From the NCBI RefSeq assembly GCF_022201045.2, contig NC_068562.1:1488001-1552000 (forward strand): a stretch of 64,000 bases of DNA, given 5' to 3'. Below the pieces are notes generated by a model. The model had not been told where the DNA came from, searched no databases, and worked only from the letters and a program-made list of their open reading frames with translations. The DNA comes from Citrus sinensis. Taxonomy: Eukaryota > Streptophyta > Magnoliopsida > Sapindales > Rutaceae. The translations under genes and the position numbers were made by a program. This document shows positions 48,389-61,193 of the stretch, one piece after another. Positions within the stretch are counted from its first letter, which is position 1. Every line of letters starts with the position of its first letter.

Positions 48389-50599
48389 TCAGTCTAGTTT
48401 GCCTTCTGTTGAACTGGACTCAAGTTTATCATCCTTTTGCAATGAGGATGAGCTACAGCTAACTTCTGACCTGGTAGTAGTGACAGCAAGTGGCTTGATT
48501 GATGCCTGAAGTGAGTCTGGTCCCTCTGCAGCAATTCTCTTGCACAGTGCATCACAATTACTAATAACCTCAGTCAACCTTCCCTTAAGCTCCCCGATTT
48601 CCACCTGCAAAGCATGAACTGCATGTATTTTCCAAAGCACATAATTAATAAAACCCAAAAAGCTAGTAAAACAGACCTGCAGAATTGACTCTGATCAAGT
48701 TACCTTCTGATAGATGCTGTGAACTTGTCTTCATTGCTGACGCAGAGTAACCAAAACGTTGAAGAAGTTTTGTTGCCAAAGCATCCGCAACTTCAATCTT
48801 GTTTTCTATCTCTTCCTACAACAATTTTAGATAGTCATAGTGCATCCAAATTCAATTCCTAAATTTATTTTATTTAGGGGATGTTTGTCGTTTACAAACT
48901 TGATGACAAACCAAAACCAGACTTCTAAAATCAAAAGGCAAACCAGTAGGACTTGCCTGTTTATGAGTAATATCAACACAGATTGACTAATCACTCATCA
49001 CCAGATGACAAACGGTGATCATAGACACTATAATATCAGTAAATCTGCCTTCACTCCTTTGATCATTATCTAGAAAAGCATCTGTTTGACTGCAGGATGA
49101 GCTAAATCCATTTCAACCCAAATCATTACATACATATTTAACTATCAACCTTGAGGATCAAATAAAGTTAGAATTATGTAACAGTGAATTGTATGTCCCC
49201 AGGGCAGGATTATTTATTTAATTTCTATAATAATCTTAATTCAAATCCTAGAACTATGTACAGAAATAAATGGATCTCATATGAAATTCATAGGGATCCA
49301 CAGCTGATCTAAGCTGCGCATTTGCTTTCACAATCTTTATGTCATAAACATCCATATTAGTTGAATTGGTCTTGCACTCTCAAAATTTATGATTGGCAAC
49401 GCAAACCTGTCTCTTGCTAATCTGTTTGGCTTTCTCCTCCTGCCAATCACGATACATTGAGAAAAGCTCCAGCAGTACCTTTGGATTCACAGTACCTATA
49501 TTATTGAACATAAAATAAAGATGGAAAAAATCAAATACAACCAAATCATTACAGTAAGATAACTTAAGAGAACAAAATTATTCAGCTTAATGCTTCTGGG
49601 GCCATAAACACTTGACGAAAACAAAACTAACATCACATTTCACTTTACCATGAATACTATTATACTCAAAAGAAAAGATTAACGAGAGTACTAAAAGTTC
49701 TGTCTGCCTGAAGACTTTTGCCCCTGCTTGTCAGACACTAAACCAAACCATAGGGAACCATACCAATTTCCTCACACTTCAGAGTAGTTTTGTGAGGAAA
49801 ATCAACCCAGAAACTATATTCGCGTTCAGCAATCAATTAGGACTCAAGAGTTTAACCACTCATTAAAAGTTCCACAACCATAAGGGTGAAAGCCTGATGC
49901 CACTTCAATCTAGCTAGCAAATAATGAGCCCGCTAAAGCAGTTATCAATGTTTACATTGTATTTATATATTTCTAAATTCTGACTTTTCCAAAGCTTTAG
50001 GACTTTTGTAACATTTAAGAACTGAGAGCAGTCCTCTCTTCACAGGCCTTAATTTCTGAATTTTTTAAACATAAACTAAGAGTGAAAAACTTACAAGGTA
50101 GTAAACAAAAGGAACACTTCACTTTGAAACCCTAATTTACAACTCATTGAATCAAATACACCCGCTATTTGAACCATTAAAACCCACCTGAAGCCGAAGA
50201 AGTAGATGATCTTCTTACTAAAATGTCAGTCAAGCTACTCTCCGTTGGTGGTGGTGATGTCAGTATTGGCGTTGTCTATGATCAGCCAAAAATTTAAAAT
50301 TAAATTTTTATAAGATATTGACGAATGCGAATTCCTTCAGAGGAAAGAAAAAAAAAAACTCACAATCTTGAGGGATTTGATATTCTCTAATATAGGATCG
50401 ACGGATTCTGATTTATAGGAGACGGTGGTGATATCGTCTATTGGTCTCTAGAGGAGCAATAGATTCAGTTAATAATAAATTAAGCCGTGAATTTAACGGG
50501 AGACTCTGAGAAAATATACGCAAATATAAAGACTGATGAGCAGAATTGAAGAGTTACCTGAGACTGTGGGCTTGAGAGAGTGGATTCTGAGGCACCCAT
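48389..50599 (-). CDS. BORC subunit 5 (myrlysin)-like protein, 214 aa
   Basis: Six exons on the minus strand: 50599-50558, 50447-50364, 50275-50188, 49495-49407, 48815-48704 and 48618-48389. All are GT-AG and in frame. The start MGASESTLSS is a classic N-myristoylation context (Gly2, Ser6). Next come PIDDITTVSYKSESVDPI and TTPILTSPP, then from about 75 the core PKVLLELFSMYRDWQEE, continuing as a long helical, probably coiled-coil region to about 175 and a polar Ser-rich tail. The human BORCS5 layout is the same as I recall it: myristoylated start, DDIVVV..., a Pro-rich linker, LRYQDHLHQ-like helix, coiled coil, 196 aa. BORC sits on lysosomes and recruits ARL8 for movement; a vacuole or endosome role here is inference. 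Last-exon choice: the acceptor after ACATGCAG keeps frame, whereas the next AG, 14 bases on, does not. Confidence 0.72.
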
Positions 50600-51782
50600 T
50601 GCTGCAGACTTTTGTTTTAGTTTCTATACTTAATTACTTATTAGATTTCAATTCGATGCTATACTGTGAGGAAAAAAGTAAGCACAGCAAGCAATTGGCC
50701 AGTATTGAGGTGTTCCCGATTAGATATGAATGGTAATCCACTTAGCCTTGTGTCTGGTAATTCCATGAACTATCGAACTCTTAGCCAGCCTCGCAGTGCA
50801 GATCAAGGGATCAACGAGAATTCCATGATCAAGTGTTACGATAATAACAAATCTAGTTTCAGAGCTTAAACGTGCGATTGAGGAGTTTGATGAACGGGAC
50901 TATAATTCGTTTGAGGGCTAGGAGGGTAGTTCCGTCTTATCCGCTTAAACTTGTCCTACTCTTTCAAATTTATTAATCTTGTGTGCTAGAATGTCAAACT
51001 TTAGACAATGCCGTACGCTTCAACATTCTGATATGCTGAACGCCTAGAAAAATATTTTAGTAATTGGCTAAAAATGAGAGGTTTTTAACAAAAATTTAAA
51101 ATTCATCTTAATTTTTGTTGTTTTTGTTGATACAATTTGCACATTTGGTTTCTTAATCATAATTCGTAAGAAAATACTGTAACAAATGATGATGATCAAT
51201 GATTCTCGTCGAGAGAATCATTGTAAGAAAGACATTAGTATAAAATTTTGTTAAGCTTCGACTTTTTAAAAATTTCAGAAAACAAAAATACTGCAGAACT
51301 AATAACCAAATAAACAGATTGTGAGAGAGAGAGAGAGAGAGAGAGCACAGAGGATAATCTTGGGACAAAAGTTGGACAAAATAATTCTGTTTTGTTTAAA
51401 TTTTTTAAATAAATATACGTAAAACTGGGGATGTAAAGGAATTTTGCGGCATCGTAGTGGTACTAATTAACTCAAAATGAAAACAAGGGACAGCAAGGCA
51501 GCAGCCCATAATGTAAACAGATTGAAGCCCAACAAGGTAACAACGCAGTTCTTGTGGTACGAAAATGGAACGACGTCGTCAGCACATCCAATTATCTTCA
51601 TTACAAAACGTCAAAAACTCAAAACCTCCTGCCTCACTGCATGATCTTCTCCTTAGTGATCGCTCTGAGGGCGGTAGTCAAAACATTAGAATTTAAAAAA
51701 AAAAAAAAAAAAAAAAATTCAGAGTCGCTGACTCGCTGTCGCCTGTTTCACGAAACTCCATCTAGGGTTTCTTGTTACGAAC
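50600..51782. promoter_or_regulatory. Divergent intergenic region between the BORCS5-like and hnRNP genes
   Basis: About 1.2 kb between two outward-facing start codons. It holds a GA microsatellite at about 51325-51344 and an A run of more than 20 bases at about 51698-51718. No TATA box is convincing on either side. Confidence 0.5.
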
Positions 51783-54700
51783 ATGAGAACCCGAAACGGT
51801 GATTCTGCCAAATCCACGCCCACCAAAAAGACTCCGCCGACGAGGAAAATCGCCACTAGAGCTACCTCAACCCCTGCGGAGACAAAACGCGATTCTGGCA
51901 GCAAAGCGAAGCAAGCAAAATCCAACGAAACGACACCTCCCCAAGTTACCCCGAGTTCTGGCTCTAGCCTTGAACATTCAGCTGGTATAATTCTTTCTTT
52001 TCAAATGTTTGGAACATTTAATTAAAGCTCAGAGTATTTTCTTTTTCCTTCTTTTTGTTTCTCTAAGTAATTGAAGCCAGTCAATAGGAACTCAATTTTA
52101 AAATCATTTATATTTATAAGCATGTCAGAGTGATTCGGTTTTCTTTTTTCGGCTAGTATATATTGTAGATAAGTCTAAGCTCTTATAGAGTTATTATTGA
52201 TGTTTCTATCAGCTGCTACCTTACTTTAGTTCTTGAATGACTTATGATCGCCGAAGGAAGGAAGCTATTCTTCACTACATTCATTATTATTATGGAGTTG
52301 TTCTTTTGGTTAGCTTGACTATAATGATGTAACCGTAAGTTGAACTTTACTTTTCAGTTGGAGAAGGGAATGCACCAGCTGATGCTGCTGTGGTGACACC
52401 AGTAAAAAAGACAGTTGCTTCGGGTACCAGTTCGGGGGTAAAGAAGAAGCTGGTAAAAACAAGAACTCCATCTTCAAGAAAAGTTATTGCCTCACAAACA
52501 CCTATTTCTCAGGGATCTCATAAGGCAAGGGCTGAAGAATCCCCAAAGGAGGAAGTAGAGGATGCAATGACAGAGGAAAATGTTAGAGGATTTCCGATGC
52601 AGGAACTGAGTAAAATGCAATTAGAAGCTGTGGTTGAAAATGTTGCAGAAGGGACAAAAGAGGAAGAGGAAGATACTGCTCTTGAAGATGATGATGAAGC
52701 AGTAAAGGAGGATCAAACATCAATGGAAGTTGTTGAAAACATGGGGGATTCTTTAATTGCAAAAGAACATGGTATGGAGGTTGCAAAATTCAGTGAGGAT
52801 AAAGTTTCTAACTATGACAATAAGGAACGGCTAGGGGATTCTTCGAAGCAAAAAGAACCTGCCCTTGTGGAGGTTGCCAAGCACAATGACATTATAGAAG
52901 CCATATTTCAATACAAGGAGGAAACAGATGAAGACCCTGAAGAGGAGGAGTTAGAAAATGTTGATGACAAAGAGGAGCCTGAGACTGTGCCTGTTGACAA
53001 AGAAGAAGATCTGAAAAGCAAGTTGTTGGGGGAAAATTTTCAATCGGAACTGGATGACTATGGAAGTTATGAGGATTATGGTGATTGCGTAGACTATGGA
53101 GAGCATGACGAGGAAGAGTTTGCCGATGATGATATGGAGGAGCCTGCTGATGAAGCTGAGACATTGGAAGATGAACGCAGGGAACTAAACGCGATAGCGA
53201 AGGACCGCAAGATTAAGAAAGAGCATGAAATTTTTATTGGTGGATTGGATCGTGATGCTACGGAAGAGGATGTTAGAAAGGTTTTTGAGAGGATTGGAGA
53301 GGTAATTGAAGTTCGATTACACAAGAATTTTTCGACAAATAGGAATAAGGGATATGCGTTTGTGAAGTTTGCAAACAAGGAGCACGCAAAACGGGCTCTG
53401 ACTGAGATGAAGAATCCTGTGGTATGGATCTGTTCTAGTTTATGCTTCAGCTATTTTTGATATATATCCTAATTTTTCCTCTCAAACAGATTTGTGGAAA
53501 GCGATGCGGGACTGCACCAAGTGAGGACAATGACACATTGTTTGTAGGAAATATCTGCAATACATGGACAAAGGAGGCTGTAAGTATCTGGTTTGTTATG
53601 TGTATCTACTTGTCAGGTTTGATTACTCATCCTTAATGTTATGTGGGTTGGCAGATTAAGCAAAAACTGAAAGATTACGGTGTCGAAGGTGTTGAGAACA
53701 TTAACCTTGTGTCAGATATTCAACATGAAGGGTTGAGTCGTGGTTTTGCATTTGTTATGTTCTCTTGCCATGTTGATGCTATGGCTGCATACAAGAGGCT
53801 TCAGAAGCCTGATGTTGTTTTTGGTCATCCCGAAAGAACTGTCAAGGTAGCTTTTGCTGAACCTTTACGTGAGCCTGACCCAGAAATAATGGCCCATGTG
53901 AAGACTGTATTTCTTGATGGGGTTCCTCCTCACTGGAAAGAAAACCAAATTAGAGATCAGATAAAAGGCTATGGGGATGTTATACGGATTGTCCTAGCTC
54001 GAAATATGTCAACTGCTAAAAGGAAGGACTATGGGTTTATTGATTTCTCAACCCATGAAGCTGCTGTTGCTTGCATCAATGCCATAAACAATAAAGAATT
54101 CAGTGATGGCAATTCAAAGGTGAAGCTTGTAGTTTGATATTGGATGTGCTGTGGTGTATATGCTTTTGTGTCTACATCTATATTGTAGGGGCTTTAAGTT
54201 TTCAAATGGGTTGCATTTTCTTACTTTTTTTCTTGAAAATGCTAATTTGTTAGAGATTATCTAATTAAAGCTTCCTGAACAATCTGCTGCATTGTCATCC
54301 AAAATTAATAATGATAATAAGAAGAAGAACAAGTAGAAGTCAATGCCCCTTTTGTTCTCTTGTAGACTCTTATCATTTTCATGTACATGTCTGTGACTTG
54401 CACTTATCAGTTAATGGCCTGGGGTAAATTCTTTTCAGTTACAATGAACCTAACCTAACCCCAAATTAAAGGTATCCCCTTGGGCTTGAACCGCCATCAC
54501 ATCTTGCTTCCACTGCAAGAGTTAAGCCAACTGGGCTTATACCTCGGGGATAATAGATTTTATTGATTTGTCATGTCCTCCTAGGTAAAACTGAGAGCAA
54601 GACTTTCAAATCCGATGCCAAAAACTCAGGCAGTGAAGGGTGGTATGTCTGGTGGATTCCGAATTGGTCATGGTAGCAGCAGAACCTTTTCAAGATATGG

Positions 54701-55826
54701 TAATCTACTATCTTTTAGAAACTGAGGCTTTAGATTTTCATGTCCATGCCTTTTGCTTATGATTACTTTTATGGCTTATAGGAAGGGGCTCTGGGCGGGC
54801 TGGACATCACTTTAACAGGGCAAATTTCCAACGCGGCAGGGGTTTCTATCAACATGGTCGGAATCACAGTAGTAGAATGGGTCCCACTGAGTATGACTTT
54901 GACAACCGATACACTGAGTTTCATGGGAGACAATTTATTGGACGAGGTTCTCTCTCTCTCTCTCTCTCTGAGCTTGTTTGTTGATGCATCCATGTGCACA
55001 ACTACACAAGCATGTATGAGTTAACACATAGAGGCTGGTCTTACAATTTGATATATATTACTTACAGGAGGAAGGAGTTTCAGAGGTGGTTATAATGCAC
55101 CTAGTAGAGCCGCCGCAGGAGCTGGGCCTTCAAGGTCTAATCCTACTAGACTTTGGCCGGATGGCCCCGATAGAGGCTATGGGGAGCATCATTCTTATAG
55201 GAGGCAACCATTTTCTCAAGGCGAAGACTTTGACAGACCTTTTATTGGGAGACAAGTTGATGACCCTTATTTTTATGATGACCGTGCCCATGGAGTAAAG
55301 CGGTCATTCCATGTGATGGCAAGCTATTTGTCCAATTTTTTATTATCTCTGATTTACGTTTCTAACACGTTTGTTCCTATCCTTTACCAATTATCCTAGT
55401 GTTATTAGTTGGAATTTTGCTTACTGCCTGTAGGACCATGAGCCTGATTGCATGGGGCCAAGAAGATTCCGACCACGACTGGATTATAATGATCCAGTAA
55501 TTCCATTTCATGGAAGCCATCATCATGGTATGCAATGCTTTGCATTTGTTGACTTTTTTAGGCAGGCTCAATTTCATGTTTTATTCATCCTATTGCTCAT
55601 CTGTATTTTATTTTGTTTAGATAATGTTGGAGCTTGCAGTAATCACTATTCAGATGATTATCATGTTCCCAATGTAAGCTCGCAGTTTTAGCATGTCCAT
55701 ATTGATGTGCAGATGACATTTTTATAATGTTCCATCATATTTTCATTTTTTCAGTATGGTGCACATCCACCTTACCCACCATATTACGGGGATGATCGCT
55801 TATATGGAGGTGGCTATTTCTACTAG
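51783..55826 (+). CDS. hnRNP Q/R-like RNA-binding protein with three RRMs
   Basis: Ten exons: 51783-51984, 52358-53421, 53490-53579, 53655-54119, 54585-54699, 54782-54946, 55068-55312, 55434-55527, 55621-55673 and 55755-55826; 854 aa. The N-terminus is Lys/Thr/Pro-rich, followed by a very acidic stretch to about residue 335. RRM1 lies at about 357-425 (IFIGGLDRDATEEDV, NKGYAFVKF), RRM2 at about 437-521 (TLFVGNICNTWTKEA, SRGFAFVMF) and RRM3 at about 535-615 (VFLDGVPPHWKENQI, KDYGFIDF). The tail is rich in Arg, Gly, Tyr and His with RGG-like pieces (GGRSFRGGYN). The layout matches plant SYNCRIP/hnRNP R relatives such as LIF2 and the larger At2g44710 type; the size and acidic N-terminus favour the latter. 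Likely nuclear, in pre-mRNA processing or chromatin-linked regulation. Intron 6 starts with a CT microsatellite. A 3' UTR intron is possible at about 55841-55938. Confidence 0.9.
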
Positions 55827-58800
55827 ACTCGAGATCCTTTGGTAATGGCAGCTGTATTGCAATTTTAAGTTTCCTGAGTTTTATGGTAAATGCGTTCACC
55901 TTATAACTTTTAGAGGCTGTTTCACTCTTTTGTCTAGGTGGGCTGGGAAATGCAGGATGCAGTTCATTGTTGATGGGCAGCTGGCTTGCTGCTGAAAATA
56001 TGGTGGCAGTTGCCTTTTTAATTTTTATTAATTATCTTCATTCAACTTTTTCCCCTTGTCTTCCATTACCCTGTACATCTCTTTCTAGTTATGTTTCTAC
56101 TATAATTAGCACCATGTTAGGAGTTCAATGTGTCTAGTTAGGTTACATACATGAAGGACCTGGACTAAGAAACTTATATTTCTTCTGTACGTCGGAGATT
56201 GTAATAGATTGTGCTCCCTCTGCTCTAGGTATGAACTGGAGGTTTTTTTATATCGGTTGTTGTGGTAAAGGGCAGTATAAGTTTCCTTCTATATTCATGA
56301 GTACGTCATGGATCAAGAATACAGATTGATGTTTAATCTTGAAGCTGTTAAAAGGAAGTGGACTGGGTGACTCTTTTGTGGAATTGGAAAGTTCAAGCTA
56401 TGGCTTTTATTATATCGCGACAGATGCAGAAGTTAGTTTAAACTTTAATTGCCTATGGCTATAGTGCTTTTATGGAGATCTCCCTATGTTTTATGTTTTT
56501 GGAGAAACAAAAAGTGTAGACCTTGTATAGGAATATGCAATCTGAAACCTGCCTACCGATCTGGATATATGTTATGGATTGAAGGGGACTGTGCTTTAGA
56601 GATTTTATTGGTTACTTGAGTGAATATGGCAGTTCTTCAAGATGATCCATCCTTATTGTATCAATTGAATATGTTTCTTTCTGACTAGATATGTTTCTGG
56701 TGGTGGTCAATGTTTTGCATCTGTTCCAAACCTCTTCAGCTTGAAAGTCTTATCTGATAATTGTGGATTTTGTTTTAAAGGTGCTACTCTCTAACAAACT
56801 GAAGATTACTAAAACCTTTTGTTTGACCTTTATTTGGGAAGGAGCAGAAGGGATCATATGCAATTTTATTTATACTTCTAGGAGAGATCTTAGTGCTGTT
56901 CTTTCCATGTTCAGCTTCAATCTTTGGTTGGATTGAAATCAGATTCACTCTGGGTTTTGCTCTAAGGACGTGGTTAGTTTCATAAATAGCTTTTACAAGG
57001 GATCGTGTGCTTTTATTCTAATTGCCACTAAATTATACTCAAGTGATATTTGGATGGTACATAGAGGACAATTAGTTACTATTCTGATTCATTGAACTTT
57101 TGAAGGTTTAGCTGTGAAGTTGGTTCAAAATTACCATAAATTGTGAAGTGAATACACTTGATTTGCTTATCTCCATTTTCATAAAAAATAGGTGATATAA
57201 ATCTTGCTTCTTTCTTGCATGGGGATACTTGAACCCACACATTTCTGTTTTCTTAAAGTTCATGATGAAAATATAAAAATTATATTTTATTTACACACTT
57301 CTGGATATCTCAAAATTGCAATCAACTAAACTTCTTTACAAATTCTATATATACTGTAGCCGCCTTCAACCCTCACTCCCTGTTTTAACTGATTTTTCCT
57401 TTTTTTTTAGAAAAACCATAAAAATCTTTCTTTTCCATTGTCAATATATTTATCTGCTGTGGTTTGTTTTTAATTTTTTTTGCTATTTTTGCATTCAACC
57501 CAAATTTTTGATGATGTCTATTTGCTGTAATTATCATGTTTATCATGTATTGCTTTGTTTACCTAAATATCCCCACCCCTTCTTTAGTAGATCAGTTTCT
57601 GTGTTGGATTTTCCTTATGAACTTTAATCTGATTATTGGTTTGCATGTTTCAGCTCCTGTTTGCTATAGCAGTCTTATCGTTCAAGTGTTTTTTTTTTTA
57701 ATGGTTGATACTGTTAAGTTTTGAGTGAGTTTGTTTGGATGTAAGATGTTTTGAATAGGATAATTAATCATATTTTAGTTGAATTTGGGGCGTGTTGGTA
57801 AACAGCCAAAGATAACAAATTTGTGGTTGAAGAAATTGACAGATATGAGCGAATTTAAACCCGAGGGATCTGCTGAAAATGTCTTTTAGCTTCTGTGGAA
57901 TCATTTTTTTTGTTTTAGGCGGTGGAGACGGATACTAAGATAAAACAAAATTGAGTTAGTTAAGTCTTTTGATAATGCCTCTTCACCTTAAATCATAATG
58001 TCAGAAAATATCGGAAGCTAGGTGGAGTATAATTTTTTGGTTGATTGGCCTCAAATTTGCCTAGTGTGGTTAAGATGTGGATGTGAGTTTAAGGGGGTTT
58101 GGGGGGTGGTTTCCTCACGGTTCACATATTTTCAAACTGTTGTCTATCTAGTGTGTAAATGTTGAGTTTCACTGCAGAAGCGAAACTGTTGTCGGTCCAC
58201 AGGGGTCTTCCAGCTCATTTATATTTTAAGCCCGGGCTTTGCTCCTTCAAGGAAAAAATGTTGCTTTCCATTTCCAGCTAAAAAAATCATTTGTAAAGGG
58301 AATATCTGACCTCTAATGTATTTATTTAATCTATTGTAGTTCTATCTATAGGACAGCTGCTTCGTAGTTATTTACTAGCTCTGTGTAATTTGTATTATTC
58401 AAATAAGCGGGCGTCATTGACTCTTGCAAATGCTTCAGTTCATTGTATGATTGTGAAAGTCTCTTGATCATGCCGTGAAATGCTGGCAGCCAAACTTTAT
58501 TGTTGAAGTTGGACTTATTACGTGATCTTACAATTTTCTATTAATATTTTTTTTCCTTCACTTTTGACCTTTTTGTTTTATTGAACATTTGATTTCCACT
58601 ACTGCACCGTAGAATATGTGTTGGATGATATCCCTACAGTTGTAAACGATAAGAGTTTCCGATCTTAATAAGATTTTGTTCATTATGCTACTATGTTGAC
58701 AAAAGAACACCACTTCAACGCTTGTTTATTTATTTAGTTTACCTAAAAACCTTGTATATGCTGCCTTTTGTTATAACATCAAATCATTTTTTAGCTTTTG

Positions 58801-60312
58801 TTAATGTAATTTAAAGTTTTATTACGATGATGAATTCCCAACTTTTCTTCATCTGGATCTATAGCAATCCTGTTTACGTTGAAAACAACTATTTGAAATA
58901 CTGATCTTGTTGACCTTAACCGGTTGGAACTTGCTTTTAAATCGGAAGTTCAGACAGAGAATCTGGATAAAAAAGTAATGTTTGGTGGTGTAGGTCTGTG
59001 TTTTCCGAGTTTTCCTAATTGGGTGTGTTTTTTTCTTGTCCCTCGTTGTACACTCTTAAAGTGCGAGAACAATGAGTAAGAGTTACTGATTCTAGGGCAA
59101 TTATCCACGTATCATATGTTTTTTTTTTTTTTTCAAAAATACACGATTTTTTTTTTAGGGACAGTGCTATACTGAAAGTTAACATTCTTTTTACTTGTCA
59201 ACTTCTGTTATAACGGAATTAATAGATTTAACAGAATATTAATTAAACGATCTTTTTTTCCCTGAATATAAAATTATTCTTTTGTCTCAAATAAATGGCA
59301 AAGAAATATCATTTAAAATTTTCCAAGATCAATACGACACTGTAGAAGCCCCACAAAACTTCTGTTTCCATCCTTGAGCTTGTTACAATGTTTGGCATAT
59401 CCAATATCAAAACTAGAACATCCTATACTCACAGTACCGACTCAAGAAAAGAAAAAGATAGGAATTAGAGGCTCAACTTCTAATTTCTATTTTCATTTCT
59501 GAATTGGCAAATTCCAAAATCTAGTACACTTTTCTTTTATCCTTTATTCATATTTGAATTACTTTTGCATCTAATGTATATATATATTTATATTAGAAGA
59601 AACAGGGATACCAATTAATAAAAGAATTTAAATTTAACCAAAAATTTCTAATATCCAAAAATAAAAGGAAATAAAAAAGGAACATAAAATAATGTCGTTT
59701 TTTTTGTTCTTGTGAAATAAAAATTTTACCCTTACTATGTCAACAAAGTTCTAACAGTGCTATGACGGGAGTGGACAAATAAAAAAAAATGTTAACTTCA
59801 AGTAGAATATTGTCTCAAAAAAAATAAGATTTGTGTATTTTTAAAAAAGTTAAAAAAAATAGGTGGTCGGTGTATAATTATCTTTGATCTTATTTAGTAT
59901 GTTAATCATGTGTTTGTAAATAATTGTTGTATTTGAAAGAGAGAAACCTAATTATAAATTTCAATCACGTATTGCTAATAATGGCTTTCTCTAATTTCAC
60001 AGCACAACGGAGTAACAAAGTAAAAAGCAAAACCAACATACACCAACAACATTTTGTTTTGAGAATTCAATTAACTCAACCATTTTGCTCCATGTGACCC
60101 GCATTATAATCTGGACTTACTTAGCTTGCATTCCCAAAAAAAAAAAATGAAAAAAGCCGACTTCATGCCCAAGATATCGCAGTGTAAATCAAAATAGAAA
60201 GCACACAACAAAGAGGAAGAAGACCAACGTCGAAATGAAAATTTCAATCCACTCCGCATTCCATTTTAAGCAAAATTAAACTGGTATAGTAAGGGACGGT
60301 CGGATATCGTTC
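55827..60312. other. Long intergenic region upstream of the H1 gene
   Basis: The first several hundred bases should be hnRNP 3' UTR, possibly spliced. The following 3 kb has moderate GC and no frame longer than about 100 codons. The frame at 57316-57627 (103 codons) is hydrophobic but T-rich and looks accidental. A transposon occupies about 59.1-59.9 kb. Confidence 0.55.
59095..59885. mobile_element. Second member of the long-TIR family seen at 3.8 kb
   Basis: Arms of about 190 bp, more diverged than at 3836-4852. The left arm runs from GGGCAATTATCCACG through CAAAAATACACGATTT, AGTTAACATT and ACTTGTCAACTTC. The right arm inverted reads AGATAATTATACACCGACCACC, AAAAATACACAAATC, AAGTTAACATT and TTGTCCACTCCC. 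The order of blocks (GTCCACC, T run, AAAAATAYA, CTTGAAGTTAAC, CTTCCGT-like) parallels the 3.8-kb element. The ends are approximate and no clean target duplication remains (TGATTCTAG versus TGATCTTAT). No coding capacity. Confidence 0.6.
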
Positions 60313-60414
60313 CACGTGTGAGTTCTAGATATATCCTTGAACACGCTGGCGATCTACTTTAATTCCAACGGACCAATAACAAAATTTTCACCGGGATGGA
60401 GCGCTAGTATAAAT
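60313..60414 (+). promoter_or_regulatory. H1 promoter: G-box/ABRE, CCAAT and TATA
   Basis: CACGTGTG at 60313-60320 is a G-box/ABRE core, CCAAT lies at about 60373, and TATAAAT at 60408-60414, 121 bases before the start codon. An ABRE fits the drought and ABA inducibility known for HIS1-3 type H1 genes; induction of this copy is inference. Confidence 0.6.
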
Positions 60415-60534
60415 TAAGGATCATTTCCTCCGATATTTAATAAATAAACAATCAAGGCTGTAATTCAAGGCTTTAGTTTTCTTCTAGTAATTCTGCGAGA
60501 TCGTTTTGAGCGGATTCGTTAGTTGCGAAAGTAG

Positions 60535-61193
60535 ATGGCCACAGAAGGTGAAGCTGTGACGGAGCAGCAGCCGGCTGCGGAGGAGCCGGAAAAGGTCGTC
60601 ACTGAGAAGAAGGCCAAGGCTGCTAAGGACAAGAAGCCCAAGGCTCCTAAAGAGAAGAAGCCAAAGCAGTCCAAAACCCCCTCTCATCCTCCTTATTTTC
60701 AGGTTTGTCAATTTAATCAAATTAAATTATAAGTCACGTTCATTGAAGGAAGTTTTTGATATTATTGTAATTAATTGTGCAGATGATAACGGAGGCACTG
60801 ATGGCGCTGCAAGATAAGAGCGGTTCAAGCCCATACGCAATAGCCAAGTACATGGAAGAGAAGCACAAAGATGAGCTCCCAGCGAATTTCAGGAAAATAT
60901 TGGCAGTGCAGCTGAAGCACTTCGCTGCGAAAGGAAATCTCATCAAGATCAGGGCCTCTTACAAGCTCTCTGAAGCGGCAGCTGGCAAAACCAAAAAAGA
61001 GATCAAGACCAAGGCCAAGGCCCCAAGGAAAACAAGGTCCGTAACTGCTGCAGCTAAAATCAAAGCAGAGTCTGCCGCCGCCGCTCCTCCTCCGCCTAAG
61101 AAGGCAAAGAAATCGGCTGCTGCCAAACCAAAGCAGCCCAAATCCATCAAGTCCTCTGCTGCTAAGAAAGCCAAGAAAGCTACTGCTCAGTAG
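60535..61193 (+). CDS. HIS1-3: Linker histone H1, HIS1-3-like
   Basis: Two exons, 60535-60702 and 60783-61193, encode 192 aa. A short acidic then Lys-rich N-terminus (to about 46) is followed by the globular winged-helix domain at about 48-115: SHPPYFQMITEALMALQD, GSSPYAIAKYMEEKH, NFRKILAVQLKHFAAKGNL and KIRASYKLS. The C-terminal tail is Lys/Ala/Pro-rich (PPPPKKAKKSAAAKPK) but short compared with main H1 variants, which points to the stress-inducible HIS1-3 class. It binds linker DNA at the nucleosome dyad. The intron lies at the start of the globular domain, at the conserved plant H1 position. The gene is placed next to PIN1 in Arabidopsis and is separated from it here by about 35 kb of inserted genes and repeats. 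The open frames on the other strand are shadows. Confidence 0.93.

Noticed and set aside
57316-57627. 103-codon hydrophobic frame
   Set aside because: T-rich intergenic DNA gives Phe/Leu-rich chance frames; no start context, homologue or splicing.
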